From: Spirochaetales bacterium
Lineage (GTDB): Bacteria; Spirochaetota; Leptospiria; Leptospirales; Leptonemataceae
NCBI GenBank assembly: GCA_024233935.1
Contig: JACKOY010000001.1
Location: forward strand, 310,001-374,000
Direction of reading: 5' to 3'
Length of the DNA stretch: 64,000 nt
Made by a program: the position numbers and the translations under genes. The notes beneath the pieces were generated by a model. It did not search any database, was not told where the DNA came from, and saw nothing but the letters and a program-made list of their open reading frames with translations. This document shows, one piece after another, positions 57,194-64,000 of the stretch (within the stretch, counting starts at the first letter, position 1; each line of letters begins with the position of its first letter).

Positions 57194-57858
57194 TGGCCCT
57201 GGAAGCGCAAACCGTCATCGACTGGATCACTCGGCTGCCGCCCGCTGGCGTGTACGTCTTTCTCGCCGTTTCGTCCGTTATCGAAAACGTCTTCCCCCCC
57301 TGGCCAGGAGATACGGTCACGGTCTTTGGGGGCCTCTTGATCGCCCAGAACGTCATTGATCCCGTAGCGTCGATGCTCTCGTTGCTGGTCGGCAATCTAA
57401 TCGGGGCCTACACCATGTATTTCGGAGGTCGGCGTATCCTCGGTTTTGCCCGGCACCTGCATCGAAGACTCAAGCGGCCTGAGTTTCTCCTGAACTGGCT
57501 GCGTGAATTGACTTCGCTGGATCAGATGCGCAGAGCAGAACACTGGTTTCGTCGTTGGGGGGTGCAGTTCGTGTTGGTATCGCGCTTTTCGGCGGGCATC
57601 CGGTTTTTTGTCAGTATCATCGCCGGAATCTCGCACATGAACTTCGCGGCCTTCACCGTGAGCTTTTCGATTGGAGTTCTGCTCTGGAATACACTGCTTT
57701 TGGGTGGCGGTTTCTTGCTGGGCGATAACTGGGAGATCGTGCTGGAGTGGTTGCGTCTTTACAATGTGATTGTAATCTCTTCCATCGCGCTTGCAATCGT
57801 GGCCTACATTGTCTTTCGTATCGTTCGTGGACGTCGAACTGACTCGCCGGCTTCGTGA
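57193..57858 (+). CDS. DedA-family membrane protein
   Basis: 221 residues with about five hydrophobic segments. Family signs are VFLAVSSVIENVFPPWPGDTVTVFGGLLI, LVGNLIGAYTMYFGGRRILG, and RRWGVQFVLVSRFSAGIRFFVSIIAGISHMNFAAF with the conserved R-F-x-x-G-x-R and AG motifs. Members act as lipid scramblases or flippases (undecaprenyl phosphate or phosphatidylethanolamine) needed for envelope integrity. A link to glycan synthesis through undecaprenyl phosphate recycling is plausible given the upstream GT4. The ATG shares one base with the upstream stop. Confidence 0.93.
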   Translation: MALEAQTVIDWITRLPPAGVYVFLAVSSVIENVFPPWPGDTVTVFGGLLIAQNVIDPVASMLSLLVGNLIGAYTMYFGGRRILGFARHLHRRLKRPEFLLNWLRELTSLDQMRRAEHWFRRWGVQFVLVSRFSAGIRFFVSIIAGISHMNFAAFTVSFSIGVLLWNTLLLGGGFLLGDNWEIVLEWLRLYNVIVISSIALAIVAYIVFRIVRGRRTDSPAS

Positions 57859-58555
57859 GGCCCGTCGGCTGGCCTTTATAACGGGAGCCGGTGTTTCAGC
57901 CGAGAGCGGTATTCCGACCTTTCGCGGCGCTCAGGGACTCTGGCGCAACTTTCGTCCAGAGGATCTGGCCACACCAACCGCCTTTGCGCGCGATCCACTC
58001 CTGGTATGGCAATGGTACGAATGGCGCCGCGCTCTATGTTCCGGTGCAGAGCCGAACGCGGCGCACAAAACGATCGCAGCGATTGAGGCAGATTTCAGTG
58101 AGCGTTTCTTGTTGATTACGCAAAATGTGGATGGCCTGCACTTTCGTGCGGGAAGCCGACGCATGATAGAAGTACATGGCAGCCTCTTTCGGGTGCGTTG
58201 TGTATCCTGCCAGCATCGGGCCGAACATCCCTATCGGACTGAAAGCCGTCTGCCGCCACGGTGCCCGTTATGCGACAACCTGCTGCGGCCGGACGTGGTC
58301 TGGTTTGGCGAAACCTATGATCAGATAGACATACGCCGCGCGCTGGACTTTCTGTCTGACGTCAGTCTGGTTTGTGTGCTCGGAACTTCAGGCATGGTTC
58401 CTATGCCCGTCCATCTGGCGGAGCACGCCCGCCAATACGGGGCATATATTGTAGACATCAACACGGCCGAATCCGCCCTTACACCCATGGCAGATCGGTC
58501 CTTACGCGGCGCCGCCGCTGAAATACTACCAGCCCTGTGGAGCGAGCAACTATGA
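57827..58555 (+). CDS. cobB: Sir2-family NAD-dependent protein deacylase (CobB-type)
   Basis: 242 residues from GTG 57827, overlapping the DedA gene by 32 bases; TTG 57791 is an alternative. The NAD site is FITGAGVSAESGIPTFRG, then TQNVDGLH and the catalytic His in EVHGSLFRVRC. Two Cys pairs (CVSCQ, CPLCD) hold zinc. LRPDVVWFGE, GTSGMVPMP and INTAES complete the fold. The stretch VWQWYEWRR keeps the Tyr-x-x-Arg pair that in class III sirtuins (SIRT5, CobB) binds succinyl or malonyl lysine, so desuccinylase activity is likely. The stop overlaps the symporter ATG by 4 bases. Confidence 0.95.
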   Translation: MDVELTRRLREARRLAFITGAGVSAESGIPTFRGAQGLWRNFRPEDLATPTAFARDPLLVWQWYEWRRALCSGAEPNAAHKTIAAIEADFSERFLLITQNVDGLHFRAGSRRMIEVHGSLFRVRCVSCQHRAEHPYRTESRLPPRCPLCDNLLRPDVVWFGETYDQIDIRRALDFLSDVSLVCVLGTSGMVPMPVHLAEHARQYGAYIVDINTAESALTPMADRSLRGAAAEILPALWSEQL

Positions 58556-59781
58556 GCATCTGGACAAATCGGGCCAGGCACCTCTGGCTCTCCATTGGCA
58601 TTGTGGCCGGCTTAATTCTCGCGCTTTTGGGAGGCTGGGTGTTTGGCCGTTCGATCGGCGTTTTCGGCGTGCTGGGGGATTACTTCATCCGTGGACTTAA
58701 AATGGTGATCGTGCCTTTGATCATGTCCACGATGATTCTCGGTATCGTGCGGCTCGGTGATATTCGCACGGTTGGCAGGACCGGGATCAAGACGCTGCTC
58801 TATTATACATTGACGACCGGTCTTGCTGTGGTGGTCGGGCTCGTGCTGGTAAATCTGATTCAGCCAGGAGTGGGCGCCAGCCTCGAAGTTTCGGAAGGCT
58901 TTCAGGATCTGCCCGCTCCCGCAATGGGTCTGAATCTCCTTCCCGACAACATCATCGAGTCGATGGCCAATCTCGATATTCTGCCATTGATCGTTTCTTC
59001 GATCATTCTCGGCGCGGTGCTTTCCACAGTTGGTGAGCGCGGCCGCCCGTTGATCGACTTTCTGGATGCGGTCGAGATCACAACGATCAAAGTAGTCGAA
59101 CTTGTGATCCTTTTTACTCCCTTTGGAGTTTTTGGATTGGTGGCCGGTCAGCTTGGCGATCGCGGCCTGCAACAGTTTGTCGAAACCGATCTCTTTCGAC
59201 TTAAAGATTACGCAATCACCGTGTTACTCGGCCTGGGTTTTCATGGTTGTCTTGTCCTTCCGTTGATTCTGTTCGTTCTGACTCGGCGCAATCCCGCACG
59301 CTATGGCTATAACATGTTGCCCGCTCTCGGCACGGCCTTCTCGAGTGCTTCCAGTTCGGCCACGCTGCCGGTCACTCTGGATTGCTGCGAAAAAGGAAAT
59401 GGAGTTTCCCGGCGTAGCGCCAGCTTTGTGCTTCCGCTTGGTGCAACGATCAATATGGACGGGACGGCCCTCTACGAAGCCGTGGCGGCAATGTTTATTG
59501 CTCAGGCGTACGGGATTGAAATGTCTTTTGCACAGCAGACCCTGATCTTTTTGACGGCGACTCTGGCCGCAATCGGCGCGGCCGGAATTCCTCAGGCCGG
59601 ATTGATTACCATGCTCCTGGTGCTGGAGGCAGTCGACCTTCCCGCTGAAGGAATCGGCATGATCCTGGCCATCGACTGGCTCCTCGACCGTTTCCGAACA
59701 ACAATAAATGTTTGGGGTGATGCCGTCGGCGCCGCGGTGATCGCCGAAACGCGGGAAATCAAGCTGGCCGAAGCCGCGTGA
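58552..59781 (+). CDS. Dicarboxylate/amino acid:cation (Na+ or H+) symporter (DAACS family)
   Basis: 409 residues. Eight transmembrane helices and two re-entrant loops are expected. The hairpin 1 serine-rich motif is LGTAFSSASSSATLPVTLDCCE, TM7 has GATINMDGTALYEAVAAMFIAQ, and hairpin 2 and TM8 have AAIGAAGIPQAGLITMLLVL and AIDWLLDRFRTTINVWGDAVGA. The substrate-binding Asp and Arg of TM8 (DWLLDRFRTTINVWGD) favour glutamate, aspartate or C4-dicarboxylates. It overlaps the sirtuin gene by 4 bases (ATGA), so it is the last membrane gene of this run. Confidence 0.95.
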   Translation: MSIWTNRARHLWLSIGIVAGLILALLGGWVFGRSIGVFGVLGDYFIRGLKMVIVPLIMSTMILGIVRLGDIRTVGRTGIKTLLYYTLTTGLAVVVGLVLVNLIQPGVGASLEVSEGFQDLPAPAMGLNLLPDNIIESMANLDILPLIVSSIILGAVLSTVGERGRPLIDFLDAVEITTIKVVELVILFTPFGVFGLVAGQLGDRGLQQFVETDLFRLKDYAITVLLGLGFHGCLVLPLILFVLTRRNPARYGYNMLPALGTAFSSASSSATLPVTLDCCEKGNGVSRRSASFVLPLGATINMDGTALYEAVAAMFIAQAYGIEMSFAQQTLIFLTATLAAIGAAGIPQAGLITMLLVLEAVDLPAEGIGMILAIDWLLDRFRTTINVWGDAVGAAVIAETREIKLAEAA

Positions 59782-59812
59782 GAATCGAACCGCAGAAACA
59801 AGCGCACGTCCA

Positions 59813-60367
59813 ATGAGTATGGGAATGGGGCGGAATTCTTTGACCGTGCGGGCCCTTTGCGTTTTCGCAACGCTTATGGTTTTTCTCCCGGTGCGTTCGC
59901 CCCGGCCGGCCGAACCTGATGTCCCGCAGGAGGCCGCCTCGCTTCGCAGTCCGGTGGTCGAGATTGCGCTTCGCCTCGAAGGCGTTCCCTACCGCCCGGG
60001 TGGCAGCGACGAGAGCGGCCTCGACTGTTCGGGCCTCACCTACCACGTCTACCAGCAGTTGGGGCTTGCCCTTCCCCGGACCGCCGCAGCACAATTCGCC
60101 GGGCTGCCTGAGGCGACTGCCCCCGAGCCCGGGGACCTGATCTTTTTTGCTATTGAAGGGGAGCGCATCAGTCACGTGGGCATCTATGTGGGTGATCGAA
60201 AGTTCCTGCACGCGCCTTCCAGCGGTGGGCAGGTGCGCATCGATTTGCTGGACGCCGACTATTGGAACCGTCGGTACCGCGGGGTTCGTCGACCGGTGCT
60301 GCCGTCAACCGGGCCGGTTCCAACGTCGGAGCCACCGGTCACCGGGGAGTCAGACGGGGCCCCGTAG
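59813..60367 (+). CDS. NlpC/P60-family cell-wall peptidase, exported
   Basis: 184 residues with an N-terminal signal segment (LTVRALCVFATLMVFLPVRSPRPAEP). The catalytic domain has EIALRLEGVPYRPGG, the nucleophile Cys in SGLDCSGLTYHVYQQLG, LPRTAAAQF, PGDLIFFAIEGERISHVGIYVGDRKFLHAPSSGGQV with both histidines, then a Pro-rich tail. Members cut the D-Glu-mDAP bond of peptidoglycan stem peptides. It lies 31 bases after the symporter gene on the same strand. The short form with no binding module is common. Confidence 0.92.
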   Translation: MSMGMGRNSLTVRALCVFATLMVFLPVRSPRPAEPDVPQEAASLRSPVVEIALRLEGVPYRPGGSDESGLDCSGLTYHVYQQLGLALPRTAAAQFAGLPEATAPEPGDLIFFAIEGERISHVGIYVGDRKFLHAPSSGGQVRIDLLDADYWNRRYRGVRRPVLPSTGPVPTSEPPVTGESDGAP

Positions 60368-60623
60368 CCTCAGAGCCCCAAACACGCCAAAAGCGGTGGA
60401 TGATCGGAAGCCGCCCGGGGAAAGCCGCGGGTCCCTCCGCCTCCTGCCGAGCGACGACATCGGCCCATTATCGGCCTGCCCTTCCAGTGTGGCGAGGTCA
60501 TTCAACCCCCTTAACATAGCAAATCAGCTTCGCCTCTCAAGGGGCAGCTTCGCCGGGATTGCCCGTCACGGTCCGGCGACGCATGCGGCGTAGCGTCGCC
60601 GGTCCTTGCTCGCGTGCGAGGGT
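60368..60623. other. 256-base gap between convergent genes
   Basis: No gene is seen between the NlpC/P60 stop and the AsmA-like stop. The only structure I see is the hairpin at 60573-60602. The first 150 bases are GC-rich without a recognisable element. Confidence 0.5.
60573..60602. terminator. Hairpin between convergent genes, possible bidirectional transcription barrier
   Basis: CCGGCGACGC (60573-60582) and GCGTCGCCGG (60593-60602) form a perfect 10-bp stem with a 10-base loop; two more pairs extend it after one mismatch. There is no T-run on either side. The end-to-end position between the NlpC/P60 and AsmA-like genes suggests a 3'-end stabiliser or Rho-associated end. Confidence 0.4.
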
Positions 60624-62060
60624 CTAGCGAAACAGATTCTGCAATTGCTCCTGAGCCTGTCGGGCGCCGGGTGTTCGATCGAGCTCCTGGTTTATTCGTT
60701 CCCGCGCAATATCGGTTGCGGCGCCGGACACAAGGTCCGTCAGGCGCGGAAGATTGGAAAGCAACTCCACGTCCGGATCGTTCAGACGTCCCCGGGAAGT
60801 GAAACTCAGATAGAGCCGTCCATTCTCCAGCATTTCATTCAACATTCGATTGCGAATCGGCGCCGGATCTCCGCGGCCGCGCAAAGCCTCGGTAACGTTT
60901 CGGTCCACGTTGGCAATGCCGCGCGCCGACTCTTCTTCTGAGGCGATGACCTTGCCCACAAAGCGATGCGTGCTGTTGGTGACCCGTATCCAGCTATCCT
61001 TTGCCAGGGCGAAATCGTAGTTGCGGGTTGGGAAACGCGGGTCGTTGAGCAGCGTGACCAGGCCATTGCCGTACGAAACCACGACGTCCACATTCTCCTG
61101 AAGGACGGCCTTCTCGGCCAGCTTGTCCATTTCCAAACCGGCCTGAGCCAGGGCCGGAAGCGCGCCCGCCAGGCGGTCCAGAACCGCAAAGCTGTGCAGA
61201 GTCGAGTTTTCGAGGATGGTCAGGCTGTAGACAATCGCGGTGTTGACCTGGCCGTTCTGCGCATCGAAGGGAACGATCTCGCCCGACGAATCCACCAACA
61301 GCAAGAGCGTCTCTACGCCGCGCGCATTTTTGACCGAGATGTTCGCATCAAAGCTGAGATCGGCCGAGTTGTGATTCGCAAGATCCGTGGGTTCAATATC
61401 GATATCTGTCAGAAGCAGGTTCAGCTCGCTGACGTTGATCGTCTGTCTGTCCTGGCGCAGATCTACAGTCACGGTGCCATTCGTGACGCCTACCCGCTCC
61501 AGGTTGGCTGCGATTGGCAGGTCCTTTGCGGAAAAGGGAGCATCGGCCGTGCGTGGCCCGGCGGCTTCCTCGGCTTCTTCCGGCGGTGGCGGGTCCAGAG
61601 CCGGATTGCGCTCGCCGTTTACGAGTCGCGGTGTTGTGAAAAGCGGTTTCAGGTTATTCGTGCCATTCGCAAAGAGAGTCAGGTTCAGTCCCAGTCCATC
61701 AATGATAAAGCTCTCGACCTCCAGGCGCTTCGAAAGCAGCGGCCAGAATCGCAAAGACAGTTCGATTTCGTCGGCCGAGATGATCCGGCGGATTTCGCTC
61801 GTGCGCTCGCTCTGGGGCACAGCATTGTTTGCGTCCGCGTCGCGCGGACCGATCGCAACTCCACGCAACTTGATGCTGCTGACCGCCCCAAAAAGCCCCA
61901 CATCAAGTTCCTGTACGGCTGCACGGCAGTTCAGATTGGCTTCGATCTGCTCGACCAGAAAGTCTTCGTCGATAAGGGACGCGACATAGAGGGAGGCGCC
62001 CACTAAGAGCAACAGGATAACACCGAATACGGCGCCGCCGATGATCAGGATCTTCTTCAT
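60624..62060 (-). CDS. AsmA-like envelope protein
   Basis: 478 residues. One N-terminal membrane helix (KKILIIGGAVFGVILLLLVGASLYVASLI) is followed by a long beta-rich periplasmic domain. It shows the AsmA-type start, DEDFLVEQIEANLNCRAAVQELDVGLFGAVSSIKLRGVAIGP, with EIELSLRFWPLLSKRLEVESFIIDGLGLNLTLFANGTNNLKPL. A Pro/Glu linker (DPPPPEEAEEAAG) splits it. AsmA-like and TamB-like proteins are now seen as bridges that carry lipids across the periplasm. It stands alone and converges on the NlpC/P60 gene. The family is inferred from the pattern; the mature length is typical of smaller members. Confidence 0.8.
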   Translation of the reverse strand: MKKILIIGGAVFGVILLLLVGASLYVASLIDEDFLVEQIEANLNCRAAVQELDVGLFGAVSSIKLRGVAIGPRDADANNAVPQSERTSEIRRIISADEIELSLRFWPLLSKRLEVESFIIDGLGLNLTLFANGTNNLKPLFTTPRLVNGERNPALDPPPPEEAEEAAGPRTADAPFSAKDLPIAANLERVGVTNGTVTVDLRQDRQTINVSELNLLLTDIDIEPTDLANHNSADLSFDANISVKNARGVETLLLLVDSSGEIVPFDAQNGQVNTAIVYSLTILENSTLHSFAVLDRLAGALPALAQAGLEMDKLAEKAVLQENVDVVVSYGNGLVTLLNDPRFPTRNYDFALAKDSWIRVTNSTHRFVGKVIASEEESARGIANVDRNVTEALRGRGDPAPIRNRMLNEMLENGRLYLSFTSRGRLNDPDVELLSNLPRLTDLVSGAATDIARERINQELDRTPGARQAQEQLQNLFR

Positions 62061-62259
62061 GGTATATGCTCCTGCGTAGATAACGTGCTCGGCCTGAGCC
62101 TCGCGCTACCGCTTTTGGAGCGCGCCACATGCCCGGACAAGAAATGCGCGACTTTCTTTAGGGCGGCTCGTTTCAACGAATGTCAACACAAATCCAGCCC
62201 GGTCCGCTTTTGGCCGGCGATGACTACGCGTAATCTCCGGCATGCGTTAGCTAATTTTA

Positions 62260-62289
62260 TTGACAGACGCCGGTTGCGGGCAGTTTGTT
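62260..62289 (+). promoter_or_regulatory. Candidate promoter for tRNA-Val
   Basis: A perfect -35 hexamer TTGACA (62260-62265) lies about 40 bases before the mature tRNA. At 17 to 18 bases spacing is TTTGTT (62284-62289), a weak -10. The position is right for a tRNA promoter. The -10 match is poor, so confidence is limited. Confidence 0.45.
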
Positions 62290-62305
62290 CACGCAGCCAT
62301 TTGCA

Positions 62306-62379
<74 letters not shown>

Positions 62380-62422
62380 CAGGCAGTATCGTGTTGCTTC
62401 GCCCTCCGTTCCTGGAAACGTT

Positions 62423-62761
62423 ATGTCCTCCCTTGCAGAAGCCCTGTCCCGCCAGGACGGCTTTGTGGATCGATTCAACCGCGGGCTCTATTTTGAGGCC
62501 CACGAAGCCGCAGAAGAGATCTGGATAGAGCGCGGAAGAAAGAAGACCGATCCCGTGCGGGGTCTGGTTCAGCTTGCGGTGGCCCTGGCCCACGCAAAGC
62601 GCGGGAACCTGAGCGGCGCCCGACGGGTGCTCGAACGCGCCACCGGGCTACTCAAAGACTCGACTGAACTGCGCCTGGACGCCATTCTTAAGGCCGCCTG
62701 GCTTGTTGTAAACGGCAACGAAGTCACCGTTCCGCAGCTCAGACCAGAAAACGTTTCGTAA
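62423..62761 (+). CDS. DUF309-family protein
   Basis: 112 residues. The domain pattern is FNRGLYFEAHEAAEEIWIERGRKKTDPVRGLVQLAVALAHAKRGNLSGARRVLERATGLL, matching DUF309 with its conserved FNxGxYxEAHE and GNxxGAxxxL motifs. It is an all-helical fold of unknown function; the His and Glu residues in YFEAHEAAEE suggest a metal or ligand site. It starts 43 bases after tRNA-Val. Its 3' end overlaps the convergent aldehyde dehydrogenase gene by 23 bases. Confidence 0.9.
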   Translation: MSSLAEALSRQDGFVDRFNRGLYFEAHEAAEEIWIERGRKKTDPVRGLVQLAVALAHAKRGNLSGARRVLERATGLLKDSTELRLDAILKAAWLVVNGNEVTVPQLRPENVS

Positions 62762-64000
62762 GGCGCGCCATTGTTCGAACAAAGTTCGTGTAGGGCGGAT
62801 ACATGAGGCTTATGGCGCTACGCTTGGGCTGACGCAAGACTGCCCTTTCATGGGACAGGGCTCGAAAGCCGAACTCGCCATGATAATTGCCATGGCCACT
62901 GTGGTTGACTCCCCCAAAAGGAAGCGACGGGTTTGCCAGGTGCACCATCACATCGTTGATCACTGTGCCCCCGGCGGAAGTATGCTGGATCACGTAGTCG
63001 GCTTCGTCACGGTTCGTGCTGAAAACATAAAGCGCAAGCGGCTTGTCGCGAGAATTTATGAGATCCAGGGCTTCGTTGATGTTTCCATAACTGAGAACCG
63101 GCAGAACCGGGCCAAAAATCTCCTCCTGCATGATCTTTGCGTCGAGCGGCACATCAACGAGCAGTGTTGGCTCAATGTAGTTTTCGCTCGCGTCCGTGTT
63201 GCCTCCGGCCGCTACACGCGCACCGCGCTTCAGAGCGTCGTTCAGCAAATCCTGGAGGCGCTGGAAATGTCGCGCGTTTACAATGCGGCACAGATCCGGA
63301 CTTTGCCGGCGTGCCTCGGGAGTCGGCCCGTAGAAGTCGCTGAGCTTTTTTGAGAAGTGGTCAATGAACTCCTGTCGGCGGTCAGCGGGAACCAAAAGAT
63401 AATCCGGTGCGACACAGGTCTGGCCGGCATTGACGCCTTTTCCCCATAGTATGCGGGTGGCGGTCAAATCCATATCGGCATCCTCACGCACGACTGCCGG
63501 CGACTTTCCACCGAGTTCCAGGGTCACGGTGCTCAGATGCTTCGAGGCAGCCGCCATGATGATCTTGCCAACGGCAGTGCTTCCGGTGAAGAAGATATGG
63601 TCGAAGGGAAGCGCAGTGAGTTCCTGGGACACCGTATGGTCTCCTTCGACGACCGCCGCTTCGTCTTCCGGAAATACATCGGCCACTATTTGTCGAATAA
63701 ACCCGGACGTGCGCGGAGTGAATTCAGAGGGCTTCATGATTACAGTGTTGCCGGCTGCGAGCGCAGCAACCAGAGGAACCGCGGCGAGGTGGAAGGGATA
63801 GTTCCAGGGAGAAATGATCAGGACCACACCGCGCGGTTCGTAGACCACCTCGGAACTTGCTCCGAACAGCGGCAGGGGGGTGCCCACTTTCCGGGGCGCC
63901 ATCCAGCGTTTTAGATGCTTGATGGCGTCGTTGATTTCGGAAATCGCGGGCAGGATCTCGGTGAGATCCACCTCGCGCGCGGACTTCCGGAAGTCGGCCT
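62739..64000 (-). CDS. Aldehyde dehydrogenase (NAD(P)-dependent, class 3-like), C-terminal part
   Basis: About 420 residues are visible; the frame is open at the right edge (ADFRKSAREVDLTEIL just inside it), so the start lies outside. Coenzyme and catalytic motifs are IISPWNYPFHLAAVPLVAALAAGNTVIMKPSE, FFTGSTAVGKIIMAAASKHL, the general base in TLELGGKSPAVV, and the catalytic Cys in NAGQTCVAPDYLL. Also present are EEIFGPVLPVLSY and the class 3 ending NPSLPFGGVNHSGHGNYHGEFGFRALSHERAVL. A hydrophobic/basic C-terminus (TNFVRTMARLTKRFLV) is similar to fatty-aldehyde dehydrogenases. It oxidises aldehydes to acids; fatty aldehyde is a likely substrate. Confidence 0.95.
   Translation of the reverse strand, partial: ADFRKSAREVDLTEILPAISEINDAIKHLKRWMAPRKVGTPLPLFGASSEVVYEPRGVVLIISPWNYPFHLAAVPLVAALAAGNTVIMKPSEFTPRTSGFIRQIVADVFPEDEAAVVEGDHTVSQELTALPFDHIFFTGSTAVGKIIMAAASKHLSTVTLELGGKSPAVVREDADMDLTATRILWGKGVNAGQTCVAPDYLLVPADRRQEFIDHFSKKLSDFYGPTPEARRQSPDLCRIVNARHFQRLQDLLNDALKRGARVAAGGNTDASENYIEPTLLVDVPLDAKIMQEEIFGPVLPVLSYGNINEALDLINSRDKPLALYVFSTNRDEADYVIQHTSAGGTVINDVMVHLANPSLPFGGVNHSGHGNYHGEFGFRALSHERAVLRQPKRSAISLMYPPYTNFVRTMARLTKRFLV

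Overview
The window is about 64 kb of high-GC bacterial chromosome, by eye near 58 to 60 percent GC. It carries a complete transcription and translation supercluster flanked by ordinary metabolic, envelope and signalling genes. Several features point to a high-GC relative of Leptospira (order Leptospirales, in the manner of Leptonema or Turneriella). There is a DUF1554 (Len-family-like) lipoprotein and a small Cys-rich lipoprotein of a type seen in leptospires. RpoB has Asn at the rifampicin-cluster position that is Ser531 in E. coli, as in other spirochaetes. Small lipoproteins are scattered through the left half. The assignment is inference; no 16S rRNA is present.

Layout. Bases 1-9.7 kb: the C-terminal part of a DUF4015 glycosidase-like protein; an EAL-domain protein; a futalosine-hydrolase-like nucleosidase; a small lipoprotein; a five-gene Mce/Mla-type lipid-transport operon on the minus strand, headed by an unusual aromatic-repeat exported protein; and an acyl-CoA carboxylase beta subunit. 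9.7-11.7 kb: a minus-strand operon of pirin, DoxX, MarR and a zinc-ribbon protein, with a strong palindromic operator in front. 11.8-15.7 kb: the DUF1554 lipoprotein, then a GAF-SpoIIE-TPR phosphatase overlapping an ammonium transporter. 16-21.3 kb: a hydroxyacyl-CoA dehydrogenase, a lipoprotein, a HAD phosphatase, a GDP-6-deoxy-lyxo-hexulose reductase (Rmd type), a TIGR01777 SDR protein, and the broken remains of a CrtI-like FAD oxidoreductase.

21.3-53.5 kb: two uncharacterised genes, tRNA-Thr, tRNA-Trp, then secE-nusG-rplKAJL-rpoBC, rpsL-rpsG-fusA-tuf, the S10 and spc operons through secY-adk-infA-rpmJ, and rpsM-rpsK-rpoA-rplQ. The run is collinear with the classical bacterial order except that rpsD is absent between rpsK and rpoA. 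Candidate attenuators or processing hairpins lie between nusG and rplK, rplL and rpoB, and tuf and rpsJ. A clear terminator follows rplQ. Protein-level oddities are Leu in place of the near-invariant His229 of ribosomal protein L2, an alpha-CTD of RpoA with several UP-element contact residues replaced, and extended L15 and L17.

53.5-64 kb: an Rrf2 regulator; gmd (GDP-mannose dehydratase, which with rmd would make GDP-D-rhamnose); a plus-strand run of a methyltransferase-like protein, a GT4 glycosyltransferase, DedA, sirtuin, dicarboxylate symporter and NlpC/P60 peptidase; a minus-strand AsmA-like protein; tRNA-Val; a DUF309 protein; and the C-terminal part of an aldehyde dehydrogenase running off the right edge.

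The best candidate for something undescribed is the Mla-like operon: permease, ATPase and two different MCE proteins, preceded and translationally coupled to an exported protein made of repeated WPL/PFY aromatic strands. No MlaA, MlaB or MlaC is visible beside it.
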